A stretch of DNA of 64,000 nucleotides, taken from NCBI RefSeq assembly GCF_900109755.1, contig NZ_FOAR01000007.1, forward strand, positions 124,001-188,000, given 5' to 3'. Position 1 is the stretch's first letter; every line of letters starts with the position of its first letter. Shown in pieces: positions 30,169-39,576 of the stretch. The position numbers and the translations under genes were made by a program. The DNA comes from Pseudomonas agarici. GTDB taxonomy: Bacteria > Pseudomonadota > Gammaproteobacteria > Pseudomonadales > Pseudomonadaceae. The notes beneath the pieces are model-generated. The model made no database searches. It was not told the origin of the DNA and saw nothing but the letters and a program-made list of their open reading frames with translations.

Positions 30169-30655
30169 GCTTGCGAATCCAGGTGTCGATGGACTGACTC
30201 AACCCGGCGATGGCCTTGTCGTCGAGTTTGCATTCGGGCTTGTAGGCCCCCTCCACCAGCACCATCCAGCGGGTCAGCCCGGCAGCCGGGCAGCGGTTGT
30301 CGAGGAATGCCAGCCATTGACGGCCATTGAGGGTATGGCTCTGGCTATAAGGGTAATCGTTGCGACACAAGCGCTTGAGCAGCGCGTTGAGTTGCTGCAG
30401 CCAGGCACCGGCTGGCGCGCCGTCATAGGGCTTGGGCAGGCGTGCGAGTTCGTCCAGCGCAGCCAGTCGCAGCGGATCCAGCGGCTGTTCGGCGAGCGCC
30501 AGTGGGCGTTTGCCCACCAGCCAGCGGCGCAGATACCCGAGGCCGACGCCCAGCAGTGGGAGCAACAGCGCCAGTAGCCACCAGCCCGGTGCCGGCGGCC
30601 AGAAACCCTGGACCGGCGGACTGATCAATGGTTGCAACGAGTCCAGCCCGCTCAT
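30161..30655 (-). CDS. DUF4381 domain membrane protein
   Basis: A 164-residue protein with one membrane helix near residues 25-42 (GWWLLALLLPLLGVGLGYL) and a cytosolic remainder ending DTWIRKHV. DUF4381 proteins typically stand between the DUF58 and BatA-like genes of moxR clusters, as here. It overlaps both neighbours by 4-8 bases. Function unknown beyond cluster membership. Confidence 0.85.
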   Translation of the reverse strand: MSGLDSLQPLISPPVQGFWPPAPGWWLLALLLPLLGVGLGYLRRWLVGKRPLALAEQPLDPLRLAALDELARLPKPYDGAPAGAWLQQLNALLKRLCRNDYPYSQSHTLNGRQWLAFLDNRCPAAGLTRWMVLVEGAYKPECKLDDKAIAGLSQSIDTWIRKHV

Positions 30656-31596
30656 GGCTGTTTCCCCGGACGTTGCGGATTGAGGTAGTCGCGCAACTGC
30701 TCGACCATTTCGCTCTGAGTGCTCAAGGGCATCAGCAACACCCGCAATTTCTGCGCCAGCAGTTCCCAGCGGGCAACCCGCGCTTCACCCTGGTCGCGAT
30801 AAGCCCGACGCAGCTCCGGGTTCAGGGTATCGAGTTCCAATTGCGCGCCACGTTCGGAAAAACGCAGCAGGCCGGCGGCGGGCAGGGCGTGGTCGAGTGG
30901 ATCGGACACCGGTAGCAGCAACAGGTCGCAATGGCGCGATAGCAGGCTCAACTGCTGTTCGGCGGCATTGCTCAGCGCTCGTTCGTCGCAGATGACAATC
31001 ACCAGGCTGCCCGGACGCAGTACTTCGCGCGCACGAATCAGCGCCAGGCCCAGCGCATCGCGATCTGCTGCGGTTTCGGTGTGCAGCGATTGGTTGACCC
31101 GCACCAGCCGATTGAGCAACTGCAGCAGGCTCTGTTTGCTGCGTCGGGGCTTGATCTCGTAGTGCTCGTTATCACCATAAACCAGCCCGCCGACCCGGTC
31201 GTTGTGGCCCAGCGCGGCCCAACCGATCAGGCTTGCCGCCTGGGCGGCGAGCACCGACTTGAACGTCTGCCCCGAACCGAAGAACAACTGTCGGCTTTGC
31301 TCCACGAGAATGAAAATCGGCCGCTCCCGTTCTTCGTGGAACAGTTTCGTATGGGGTTCCTGGGTCCGCGCGGTGACTCGCCAGTCGATAGTCCGCACAT
31401 CGTCACCGGCCTGGTAGACCCGCACCTGGTCAAAGTCCACCCCGCGTCCACGCAGTTTCGAATGATGCAGGCCGATCAACGGGCTGCGCTGGCTTGGCGT
31501 TGAGAATAGCTGCACTTCGCGCACGCGATGGCGCATCTCGATCAACTCGGCGAGTGTGGTGCGGATGCCGGGTTCGGCGGGCAGGGGGGGAATCAT
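30652..31596 (-). CDS. DUF58 domain protein
   Basis: A 314-residue soluble protein with the DUF58 core: GVDFDQVRVYQAGDDVRTIDWRVTAR followed by PIFILVEQSRQLFFGS. The RxYxxGDDVRxIDW motif is the DUF58 signature. The VWA-like fold and the gene order moxR-DUF58 point to a partner of the MoxR ATPase. It starts two bases after the moxR stop and overlaps the DUF4381 gene by 4 nt. Confidence 0.9.
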   Translation of the reverse strand: MIPPLPAEPGIRTTLAELIEMRHRVREVQLFSTPSQRSPLIGLHHSKLRGRGVDFDQVRVYQAGDDVRTIDWRVTARTQEPHTKLFHEERERPIFILVEQSRQLFFGSGQTFKSVLAAQAASLIGWAALGHNDRVGGLVYGDNEHYEIKPRRSKQSLLQLLNRLVRVNQSLHTETAADRDALGLALIRAREVLRPGSLVIVICDERALSNAAEQQLSLLSRHCDLLLLPVSDPLDHALPAAGLLRFSERGAQLELDTLNPELRRAYRDQGEARVARWELLAQKLRVLLMPLSTQSEMVEQLRDYLNPQRPGKQP

Positions 31597-31598
31597 GG

Positions 31599-32558
31599 TC
31601 AGGCGACGGCGACGACATCGAGAATCCGCTGCACGACCCGGTCCTGGTCAATCCCCGCTGCTTCGGCCTCAAACGACAGGATGATGCGGTGACGCAGCAC
31701 ATCGAACAGTACTGCTTGAATATCCTCCGGGCTGACGAAGTCGCGGCCAGCCAGCCAGGCATGGGCGCGGGCACAACGGTCAAGAGCGATCGAACCGCGC
31801 GGACTGGCGCCGTAGGCGATCCATTCGGCCATTTCCGGGTCGAACTTGGCCGGGGTGCGGGTCGCCATGACCAATTGCACCAGATACTCCTCCACGGCAT
31901 CGGCCATGTACAAGCCGAGGATCTCCTTGCGTGCGGCGAAGATCGCCTGCTGGCTGACCCGACGCTCGGGCTTGGTTTCGCCGTTCAGCGCTTCGCCGCG
32001 AGCTTGTTGCAGGATTCGCCGTTCGACAGCGGCATCCGGGAAACCGATCTTGACGTGCATCAGGAAACGGTCGAGCTGGGCTTCGGGCAATGGATAGGTG
32101 CCTTCCTGCTCGATTGGGTTTTGGGTCGCCATCACCAGGAACAGCGGTGACAGCTCGTAAGTGCTGCGTCCGACACTGACCTGGCGCTCGGCCATGGCCT
32201 CAAGCAAGGCCGACTGGACCTTGGCCGGAGCCCGGTTGATTTCGTCCGCCAGTACCAGGTTATGGAAGATCGGGCCTTGCTGGAACACGAAGCTGCCGGT
32301 TTCCGGGCGATAGATCTCGGTGCCGGTAATATCGGCAGGCAGCAAATCAGGGGTGAACTGGATGCGATGGAACTGCGCTTCGATGCCTTCGGCCAACTCT
32401 TTGATGGCCTTGGTCTTGGCCAGGCCGGGGGCGCCTTCGACCAGCATGTGGCCGTCGGCCAGCAACGCGATCAGCAGGCGCTCGATCAGTTTTTCCTGGC
32501 CGAGAATCTGCGCTGAGAGAAAGGTTCGCAGCGCCAGCAGCGCTTCACGATGTTCCAT
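31599..32558 (-). CDS. MoxR family AAA+ ATPase
   Basis: A 319-residue AAA+ ATPase with Walker A GAPGLAKT near residue 39, Walker B LADEINRAP near residue 105, sensor 1 ATQNPIEQEGTYPLPEAQLDRF, and a C-terminal lid. It is the first gene of a six-gene minus-strand cluster with DUF58, DUF4381, BatA, BatB/C and BatD. MoxR ATPases act as chaperones, often to insert metals or assemble VWA proteins. AGGAA lies upstream of ATG 32558. Confidence 0.92.
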   Translation of the reverse strand: MEHREALLALRTFLSAQILGQEKLIERLLIALLADGHMLVEGAPGLAKTKAIKELAEGIEAQFHRIQFTPDLLPADITGTEIYRPETGSFVFQQGPIFHNLVLADEINRAPAKVQSALLEAMAERQVSVGRSTYELSPLFLVMATQNPIEQEGTYPLPEAQLDRFLMHVKIGFPDAAVERRILQQARGEALNGETKPERRVSQQAIFAARKEILGLYMADAVEEYLVQLVMATRTPAKFDPEMAEWIAYGASPRGSIALDRCARAHAWLAGRDFVSPEDIQAVLFDVLRHRIILSFEAEAAGIDQDRVVQRILDVVAVA

Positions 32559-32769
32559 CGATGAGTGTTCCTGGAGAGGGTGGCCGACGGCATTCGAATA
32601 ATATCGCGGCTGAGGGCGTTACTTTAATCCATCGCGGCGGTGCCGACTAACGGCCAGGGGAGATTTTATGGATTTTGAGGAAAAGTCCTACATTATTATT
32701 GAGGCACCTATCTTGTACATGACCCCGTCCTGTCGCTTTGGGCGGGGCCAGACTGCGTGGTTCTCAGGT
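32559..32769. other. intergenic region between moxR and cdh
   Basis: About 210 bases hold the moxR promoter (reading leftward) and the 3' flank of cdh. GACCCCG at 32720-32726 can pair with CGGGGCC at 32747-32753 as an imperfect stem on the cdh side, without a clear T-run. No gene is supported here: the open frame from 32668 runs antisense into cdh. Confidence 0.4.
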
Positions 32770-33522
32770 TTACCTGGCCAGCGCGCAGCCATAGTCCTGG
32801 ATCTCGCCGGCAGAGCCCAGGTTGAAATCAACCAGGCTCAGGCGGTTTGCCAGCAACAGCAGGTCTCCCCCAGGGGCTACCACCAGGGCCAGGCCATAGC
32901 GGGCAATGCTGTCATCTTGCCGACGTACATAGTCACCCAATACCTTGAACGGGTTTTCCCGGACCAGATCCTGGCCGTCAAGGCGTTTCGCCAGGTATGC
33001 ATGCCTGTTCAGTCTGACGCCCAGAGGCTGCCAGTCCCGCGTGACCTGTGGGGCATGTTCGTCCAATAACGCGCGCGTCTCGGGACGCAGACAGGCCAGG
33101 TGGATATGCAACTGGCCCTGGGAGCGGCCATAACGGGAGTTGACAGCCAGCGACAGCAATTGGTCGTTGATCGGCTGGCCTGCTTCGGCGGCCAGGCGCC
33201 CACGTTGCTGCCAGGCATTGGCAAAAAAAGCGTAGGCATTGTCTTCGAGCAGCCGCGGGCTTTCGATACCTGTGATCCGCTCTGTCGGAATGATCAGATG
33301 GTGCAAAGGCCCCTGGCGATCCTTGAACAGGACATAGTGCTGTTCGAGGTCTACCACCAGGCAAGGTGCGGAGTTTTTCATGTCTCGTTGATCAGGCACA
33401 CATTGCTGGCTGACAATCCGCCACAGCGCATCACCGTTGCCGTGCCCCCAGATCAGCCAGGACACCGCCACCAATACCGCCGCAGCCACCACCGGCGCTG
33501 AGATTTTAAGCCACTTGCTCAT
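32770..33522 (-). CDS. cdh: CDP-diacylglycerol diphosphatase
   Basis: A 250-residue protein with an N-terminal membrane anchor or signal (residues about 7-26), then PCLVVDLEQHYVLFKDRQGPLHHLIIPT and the HIT-like histidine motif QLHIHLACL near residue 140, typical of Cdh. The enzyme hydrolyses CDP-diacylglycerol to phosphatidate and CMP at the inner membrane. Length matches E. coli Cdh (251). AGGAA precedes ATG 33522. It is monocistronic. Confidence 0.9.
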   Translation of the reverse strand: MSKWLKISAPVVAAAVLVAVSWLIWGHGNGDALWRIVSQQCVPDQRDMKNSAPCLVVDLEQHYVLFKDRQGPLHHLIIPTERITGIESPRLLEDNAYAFFANAWQQRGRLAAEAGQPINDQLLSLAVNSRYGRSQGQLHIHLACLRPETRALLDEHAPQVTRDWQPLGVRLNRHAYLAKRLDGQDLVRENPFKVLGDYVRRQDDSIARYGLALVVAPGGDLLLLANRLSLVDFNLGSAGEIQDYGCALAR

Positions 33523-33615
33523 TCGGGATTCCTGATCAGAAATAAAAACTGCAGCACTCTAAACCAGCAATCCTCTATTTTTTATGTCGATTCTGATCCT
33601 GAATGTTTCAGGCTA

Positions 33616-33972
33616 CTAACCCAATTCGCTGATATAGGTACCGGTACCGTCGAGGATGTTTTTCAGCGTCTGCTCGACTTCCGCCAGGTCCGAAGCAGGG
33701 GTCTTGTGACGGATCTCAAGGTGATCATCGCCGTTCAACGCATCGGCATCGCCGGGTGCGATTTCGATCAGCAGACGTGTGGCGCTCAGCGTGATCTTGA
33801 CGCCATCGAGGGTGGAGGGTTCGCCATCGAGGGTGATCTCCAGTTCATCCTCGTCGGGATAGCGGGTCATCAGAAACATTTCCCCCGTGTCACTGTGGCA
33901 ACAAAGCATGGCCATATCGTCTTCTTCATCGTCGCAAGGGTTGGCGATGAGATGGGCGGTATTGAGTTGCAT
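33616..33972 (-). CDS. conserved acidic protein of unknown function
   Basis: A 118-residue acidic soluble protein, MQLNTAHLIANPCDDEEDDM onward, ending GTGTYISELG. It is very rich in Asp and Glu, with two central cysteines (MAMLCCHSD). ATG 33972 is preferred over the open frame from 34098, because the extra 42 residues are basic and unlike the rest, and AGGA lies about ten bases upstream. No domain recognised. It marks the left border of the O-polysaccharide region. Confidence 0.7.
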   Translation of the reverse strand: MQLNTAHLIANPCDDEEDDMAMLCCHSDTGEMFLMTRYPDEDELEITLDGEPSTLDGVKITLSATRLLIEIAPGDADALNGDDHLEIRHKTPASDLAEVEQTLKNILDGTGTYISELG

Positions 33973-35006
33973 GGAGAGGTGTCCTATCTGGGCAGAGAGA
34001 TAGCGTATTTTGCCTGCATTCGGATTTTTTTTCAGGATCCGCCGCGTCGCGGTCAACCCTTCAAACCGAGTGCTGAAAAAATAACGAAACTCTGACACTG
34101 ACGACTTGAAGTGGTCCCAAGGAGGCGACTCACTGGAACGTCAGGTTGATCGCTAAGTAGGCGCCAGTTTATCTAAGGTAAATCTATATTGAGGACGCCA
34201 CTCAGCGTGATCTCATATGTTTCGTGCCATCCACGCAGGTTTATCTGTTCTCGCTTTAAGTGGGACTACTCGTACATACCTGTCATTTTTGACAGTAGAC
34301 GCCGTCAACTGAAATCCTGATAATCGTCTCCAAGCCGAGTTCCAGTGTTGTCCGGTTCAAGATTTTTCATAAAAATCTTTGCGGAGGAGCGCGGTATTGA
34401 AAATCCTGAAGTATGTCTGCCGGTGTTTTCTGGTCAGACAGATTAACTTCTTTGTATGCCAAAACCATTCCAGCTGGAGTCTGCCGATACCCGGTAGCAG
34501 CCCCGGCGAGGCGTTCCCAAAGACAGTCCGGCATGACGCCAGTGGCTGGTTCGTGGAGCGCCTCAGGTTACTCGTTGGTTCGAATAATCTCCTGTTATCC
34601 GGTTGTGCTCCTGCAATCCCGGCGGGCCAGCACACCTGGCTTGATCAGGACGATACCTGCAACCAGAACAAAAGAATAAATACCGTCTTGGTATGGTTGC
34701 AAACCTTTCATGCTGCTCATGGGCAGGGTTGCGGCTGGGCAGGGTTGCGCGGTGAATTGGCGGGTGTGTCGGGCAAGCTGTCGTGTCTCGATAATTCTGT
34801 AGGAATGTTGGATGTATTTTATCGGAAGGTTCTTATCTTTTTAACGGAATTGAGGAGTGTTGTTTTTTTTCAATTCAGAGGATATTGCCGGTTTTACAGT
34901 GCGGGTAATTCAAGTTTGTGCGCTCATGCCATTTTGAGATTATCGGTGCAGAAAAAATATCGGGATCTGGAATGAAAATGACTGTCGGAACTCCGGGGAT
35001 TAAAGA
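33973..35006. other. about 1 kb AT-rich non-coding leader before the O-polysaccharide locus
   Basis: No convincing gene is seen. The region is visibly richer in A and T than the flanking core genes and contains two clear dyads: CTGTCA-TTTT-TGACAG at 34280-34295, and AAGATTTTT-CAT-AAAAATCTT at 34359-34379 (perfect 9-bp arms, 3-nt loop). A 13-nt direct repeat GGGCAGGGTTGCG occurs at 34721-34733 and 34737-34749. It likely holds the promoter and a long untranslated leader of the polysaccharide operon. Open frames here (such as 34379-34975) lack family similarity and credible composition. Confidence 0.5.
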
Positions 35007-36455
35007 ATGGGACTGATTTCCGTGATTCTTTCTGGAGGAGTGGGGAGCCGCCTATGGCCGTTATCACGAGAAGATCATCCCAAACCTTTCATGTTTCTGC
35101 CCGACGGGCAAAATCTGATTCAGAAGGCATTTCTGCGTGCCTCTGAAGTACAAGGGGTTGTTGAAATCCTGACGGTGATGAATCAGGAGTTACTTTTCAA
35201 GGCACAAGCTGAATATCGGGCTATCGATCAGCAAGGGCATAGGCAGGGTTTTATTCTCGAACCCTTCGGTCGTAATACGGCGGCAGCGGTGGCAATTGCG
35301 GCTTTGCAACTGCAGGCTATCTACGGCTCCGATGCGCAAATGCTGGTATTGGCGGCCGACCACTTGATCCAGGATGACGCGGCGTTTACTCGCGCGGTCA
35401 GCGATGCGAAGGCATTGGCTGATAAGGGCTGGCTGGTGACTTTTGGTATGACTCCGACGCATCCCGAGGTGGGTTTTGGTTATATCGAGACAACTGGAGA
35501 GGATCTCGGGGGTGGTTTTGCGGTAAAACATTTTGTCGAGAAACCCGACCTGCAAACGGCACGGGACTATGTCTCAACGGGTTGCTGGTACTGGAACTCC
35601 GGCATGTTCTGTTTTCGCATAGGCAGTCTATTGGATGAGTTGCAACTGCACGCGCCAGATGTGCTTGGCGCAGCTGTCGAGACACTCGCCCGCTCTCGAA
35701 CCACGACGGCTTCCGGTCATCGCTGCCTGACACTGGATGCCGAGACATTTGCAACGGTTCCCGAGGTCTCGATCGATTGTGCCCTGATGCAGCGTTCCAG
35801 CAGGGTGGCGACCGTTGTCTGTGATATTGGTTGGAGCGACATTGGTTCATGGAATGCCGTGAGTCATCTGACGCCCGCCGATGTTCAAGGTAATCGCTTC
35901 GCCGGTGAGGTGGTCACTCATTCGGCTCGCAATAACTATGTCTACAGTGAGGACCGTCTGATGGCGCTGGTGGGCGTCGAGGACCTGCTGGTCGTTGAAA
36001 CGCCCGATGCGATTTTGGTCGCTCACAAGGATCATGCGCAGGAGGTGAAGCATATTGTCGGGCATCTCAAATCCAGTGGCCATACCTCACATCTGTTGCA
36101 TCGCACCGTTCACCGGCCCTGGGGCACCTATACGGTGCTTGAGCAAGGTGAACGTTTCAAGATCAAGCGAATAGTGGTGAGGCCCAAAGCCTCGTTATCC
36201 CTGCAAATGCACCATCATCGTTGTGAGCACTGGATCGTGGTCAGTGGTACGGCGCTGGTTGTCAATGATCAACAGGAGATGGTGCTCAACCCCAATGAGT
36301 CCACGCTCATTTTGGCGGGCCGCAAGCACAGGCTGGGCAATCCAGGAGTGGTGGATCTGGTGTTGATTGAAGTCCAGAGCGGAGATTATCTCGGTGAGGA
36401 TGACATTGTTCGTTTTGAAGACACTTATGGTCGTGTCGAAGTGGCTGGTCGCTAG
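35007..36455 (+). CDS. manC: mannose-1-phosphate guanylyltransferase / mannose-6-phosphate isomerase
   Basis: A 482-residue bifunctional enzyme making GDP-mannose. The N-terminal nucleotidyltransferase has the pyrophosphorylase motif GGVGSRLWPLSR and the FVEKPD motif; the C-terminal cupin has RPWGTYTVLE and QMHHHRCEHWIVVSG with metal-binding histidines. Length fits the ManC/WbpW/AlgA family (about 480). It opens the O-polysaccharide operon and supplies the substrate for Gmd next door. GGGGA lies about nine bases before ATG 35007. Confidence 0.93.
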   Translation: MGLISVILSGGVGSRLWPLSREDHPKPFMFLPDGQNLIQKAFLRASEVQGVVEILTVMNQELLFKAQAEYRAIDQQGHRQGFILEPFGRNTAAAVAIAALQLQAIYGSDAQMLVLAADHLIQDDAAFTRAVSDAKALADKGWLVTFGMTPTHPEVGFGYIETTGEDLGGGFAVKHFVEKPDLQTARDYVSTGCWYWNSGMFCFRIGSLLDELQLHAPDVLGAAVETLARSRTTTASGHRCLTLDAETFATVPEVSIDCALMQRSSRVATVVCDIGWSDIGSWNAVSHLTPADVQGNRFAGEVVTHSARNNYVYSEDRLMALVGVEDLLVVETPDAILVAHKDHAQEVKHIVGHLKSSGHTSHLLHRTVHRPWGTYTVLEQGERFKIKRIVVRPKASLSLQMHHHRCEHWIVVSGTALVVNDQQEMVLNPNESTLILAGRKHRLGNPGVVDLVLIEVQSGDYLGEDDIVRFEDTYGRVEVAGR

Positions 36456-36596
36456 GTTTTAGTCAGTGGGTCACTGAGTTCTGTAGTAGTGATCTTGTTC
36501 GGGTTTCCCCGACGACAGGAGAGTTTCGTCTGTTGGAAGCGTGGGTGCTTTCCGGATGTTCTCTGTCAGCTAATTGATTTTTTAAGCGGTGAAGAT

Positions 36597-37691
36597 ATGG
36601 ATGCCAAAAAAGTAGCATTGATTACCGGTATTACTGGGCAGGACGGAGCCTATCTGGCCGAGTTTTTGCTCAAGAAAGGATATTCCGTGCATGGCATAAG
36701 ACGCCGTAGTTCGCAATTCAATACGGCACGTATCGATCATTTGTATCATGACCCGCATGCGCAAGGTTATGACTTGACCTTGCATCACGGTGACTTGACG
36801 GACTCCAGCAGTCTTATTCGTATCGTCAGTGATGTGCAGCCGGATGAGATCTACAATCTCGGTGCTCAAAGTCATGTCGCGGTTTCTTTTGAGGAGCCTG
36901 AATACACGGCGAACTCCGATGGGCTCGGCGCACTGCGTCTTCTTGAAGCCATTCGTATTGCCGGTTTGGAGAAAAAATCACGATTTTACCAGGCTTCTAC
37001 ATCCGAACTATATGGGCTCGTACAAGAAGTTCCGCAACGAGAAACGACGCCGTTTTACCCTCGTTCACCTTATGCGGTTGCGAAGCTTTACGCCTACTGG
37101 ATGACCGTCAATTATCGGGAAGCCTATGGCATCTATGCGTGTAACGGCATCTTGTTCAATCACGAATCGCCCCTGCGCGGTGAAACTTTTGTAACGCGCA
37201 AGATCACTCGCGCACTGGCCCGTATAAAACTTGGGCTGCAGGAGTGTTTGTATCTGGGCAATATGAACGCGCTACGTGACTGGGGGCACGCGCGTGACTA
37301 TGTTGAAATGCAATGGATCATGTTGCAACAGGCTGTGCCGCGCGATTACGTGATTGCCACGGGAGAGCAACACTCGGTTCGCGAGTTCGTGGAGCTGGCC
37401 GCCAGGGTCATTGATATCGACATCAATTGGGAAGGGAGCGGCGTTGACGAGAAAGGTTATGACGCGCAGACCGGAAAGTGCATTGTCTGCGTTGATTCCC
37501 GTTATTTTCGTCCGACGGAAGTTGAAACGCTGTTGGGCGACCCTGGAAAAGCCAGAGAACAGTTGGGTTGGACGCCAAAAATTCCCTTTACGCACTTGGT
37601 CGAAGAGATGATGCGCGAAGATATGCGCGAAGCTAGCAGGGATCAGTTGGCCAAGACCCATGGTTATAAGTATTTCAATGGTCAAGAATAG
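36597..37691 (+). CDS. gmd: GDP-mannose 4,6-dehydratase
   Basis: A 364-residue short-chain dehydrogenase family enzyme converting GDP-mannose to GDP-4-keto-6-deoxymannose. Visible: Rossmann motif GITGQDG (residues 11-17), STSELYG with catalytic Thr135 and Glu137, and Tyr159/Lys163 in YAVAK. ATG 36597 gives the usual family N-terminus; the longer frame from 36489 is spurious. A 141-base gap with a small stem-loop (36463-36477) separates it from manC. Confidence 0.95.
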   Translation: MDAKKVALITGITGQDGAYLAEFLLKKGYSVHGIRRRSSQFNTARIDHLYHDPHAQGYDLTLHHGDLTDSSSLIRIVSDVQPDEIYNLGAQSHVAVSFEEPEYTANSDGLGALRLLEAIRIAGLEKKSRFYQASTSELYGLVQEVPQRETTPFYPRSPYAVAKLYAYWMTVNYREAYGIYACNGILFNHESPLRGETFVTRKITRALARIKLGLQECLYLGNMNALRDWGHARDYVEMQWIMLQQAVPRDYVIATGEQHSVREFVELAARVIDIDINWEGSGVDEKGYDAQTGKCIVCVDSRYFRPTEVETLLGDPGKAREQLGWTPKIPFTHLVEEMMREDMREASRDQLAKTHGYKYFNGQE

Positions 37692-37702
37692 CGGAGGTTT
37701 GG

Positions 37703-38794
37703 ATGATTCCGGTCTATCAGCCTTATTTAGGCGCTCGTGAGAAGGAATATGTTAACCAATGTCTTGAGTCGACATGGATTTCCTCACGGGGCGAATTCAT
37801 TTCGCGCTTCGAGCGCGAGTTTGCCAGCTATATTGGTTCGGAGCATGCAACGACGGTCAGTAACGGCACCGTCGCGCTTCATCTGGCAATGGCTGCGTTG
37901 AGGATCGGGGTGGGTGATGAAGTCATTGCTCCGACTCTGACCTACATAGCATCAATCAATACGATCATGCAAACAGGCGCCCGTGTGGTGTTCGCAGACT
38001 CGTCCGAACCCAGCTGGAATATCAATGTTGCCGATATCAGGGCGCGTATCAACGCAAGAACAAAAGCCGTGATGGTGGTTCATCTATATGGTCAAGCTTG
38101 TGACATGGATGAAATCGTCGCGCTGTGCAGGGAGCACAATCTATTGCTGATCGAGGACTGCGCCGAAGCATTTGGTTCTCTTTATAAAGGTCGTCACGTC
38201 GGCACGTTCGGTGATGTAGCGACTTTCAGTTTCTTCGGCAACAAGACCATCACCACGGGGGAAGGCGGAATGGTCGTTTGCCAGAAAGAGGATGTTCACG
38301 AGAGAGCCTGCTACCTGAAAAATCAGGGAGTTTCGAAGACTCGCGAGTATTGGCACGACGAAGTGGCGTACAACTACCGCATGACCAATATCTGTGCGGC
38401 CATAGGGCTTGCGCAGTTGGAACAGGCAGACACCATCATTGCCCGCAAACGTCAGATTGCACATTGGTACCGTGAGGCATTGGAAGGTTTACCCCTGACG
38501 TTTCACGCTGAATTAGCCGGTACGCGCCATTCCTACTGGATGTGCTCCATTCTTTTGCGGGAGTCCTGTCTGTGTCAGGGGCTTCGGGATTGGCTAAAGG
38601 CATGTGGCATAGATACGCGGCCACTGTTTCCACCCGCGCACACCATGCCTCATTGTCAAACCGACGAGATATTTGAAGTGGCACAGAGCCTGAGTTCTCG
38701 CGGTCTCAATTTACCCAGTTATCCAACCTTACGTCAGGATCAGGTGCTGCAGGTGAGCGAGGAAATTCGCAGCTACTTGGAGCGGTCTGCTTGA
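37703..38794 (+). CDS. per: GDP-perosamine synthase (DegT/DnrJ/EryC1 aminotransferase)
   Basis: A 363-residue PLP enzyme with the DegT family layout; the cofactor lysine is Lys181 in FFGNKTITTGEGG. The N-terminus MIPVYQPYLGAREKEYVNQC resembles RfbE/Per, which aminates GDP-4-keto-6-deoxymannose at C4 to give GDP-D-perosamine. Its place directly after gmd, with no GDP-rhamnose reductase (rmd), and a nearby PglD/NeuD-type acyltransferase support this substrate. GGAGG lies seven bases before ATG 37703. The stop overlaps the wzm start (TGATG). Confidence 0.88.
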   Translation: MIPVYQPYLGAREKEYVNQCLESTWISSRGEFISRFEREFASYIGSEHATTVSNGTVALHLAMAALRIGVGDEVIAPTLTYIASINTIMQTGARVVFADSSEPSWNINVADIRARINARTKAVMVVHLYGQACDMDEIVALCREHNLLLIEDCAEAFGSLYKGRHVGTFGDVATFSFFGNKTITTGEGGMVVCQKEDVHERACYLKNQGVSKTREYWHDEVAYNYRMTNICAAIGLAQLEQADTIIARKRQIAHWYREALEGLPLTFHAELAGTRHSYWMCSILLRESCLCQGLRDWLKACGIDTRPLFPPAHTMPHCQTDEIFEVAQSLSSRGLNLPSYPTLRQDQVLQVSEEIRSYLERSA

Positions 38795-39576
38795 TGAGTA
38801 CTTATTTTGCTCGTATCTGGGACGCCCGCTATTTTTGGGTACACCTTGCACTTGCCGATTTGAGAGCCAGGTGGCGGCGATCATTTTTAGGGGTGGCCTG
38901 GTCGGTCATTCAGCCGCTGGGGATGACCTTGTTACTGGCCCTTGTATTCAGTAAGTTGTTCAATACCAATATTGTCAGTTATGCACCGTATATCTTGTCA
39001 GGAATTATCGTTTGGGAGTTTATCTCTGCTAACACCGTGGCCGGCTCGCTTTCTTTTGTGCAGGCGGATGCCTATATAAAACAATGTAATCATCCGTTGG
39101 CCATCTATACCTTGCGTACCGTGATTGGTAGCGTCATTGTATTGATGCTGGCGAGTTTGTCTCTCTATGGTTGGGCAGCGGTCGTACTGCCGCAAAATAT
39201 AGGCTGGTGCTGGCTGGCAAGCTTGACCTTATACCCCATTCTCTGCCTGATCGCCTGGCCGGTGGCGACACTGTTGTCCTATATCAGTAGCCGTTTTCGA
39301 GACATTCCCCATGCCCTCGGGTTGGTGATGCAATCGCTGTGGTTCATCTCGCCGGTTTATTTCGAGGAGAAAATGTTCAGGCGCGGTGGGCTTGACGCAT
39401 TGGTTGACTATAACCCGGTCTATCACATCCTTCAGTTGATTAGAGCTCCTTTGTTAAACGGAGAGTGGCCAACAATGGATAACTATCTCTTCAGTGTGGG
39501 CACAGCGTGCTTGTTTGCACTGATTGCACTACTCGTTGGCCGACGGGTCGAGCGTAAGGTGATTTTTTATCTATGA
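38794..39576 (+). CDS. wzm: O-polysaccharide ABC exporter, permease subunit (Wzm type)
   Basis: A 260-residue ABC-2 type permease with six hydrophobic segments and the conserved entry WVHLALADLRARWRRSFLGVAW. It pairs with the ATPase encoded immediately downstream to flip the undecaprenyl-linked polymer across the inner membrane. Start ATG 38794 overlaps the per stop by one base; TTG 38791 is a less likely alternative. The stop overlaps wzt by 4 nt. Confidence 0.92.
   Translation: MSTYFARIWDARYFWVHLALADLRARWRRSFLGVAWSVIQPLGMTLLLALVFSKLFNTNIVSYAPYILSGIIVWEFISANTVAGSLSFVQADAYIKQCNHPLAIYTLRTVIGSVIVLMLASLSLYGWAAVVLPQNIGWCWLASLTLYPILCLIAWPVATLLSYISSRFRDIPHALGLVMQSLWFISPVYFEEKMFRRGGLDALVDYNPVYHILQLIRAPLLNGEWPTMDNYLFSVGTACLFALIALLVGRRVERKVIFYL

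Noticed and set aside
32668..33069. 133-codon plus-strand frame before and over cdh
   Set aside because: Most of it is antisense to Cdh; only the first about 30 codons are outside, and they show no known feature.
34379..34975. 198-codon frame in the polysaccharide leader
   Set aside because: No family likeness, irregular composition, and several better explanations for the region as a leader.
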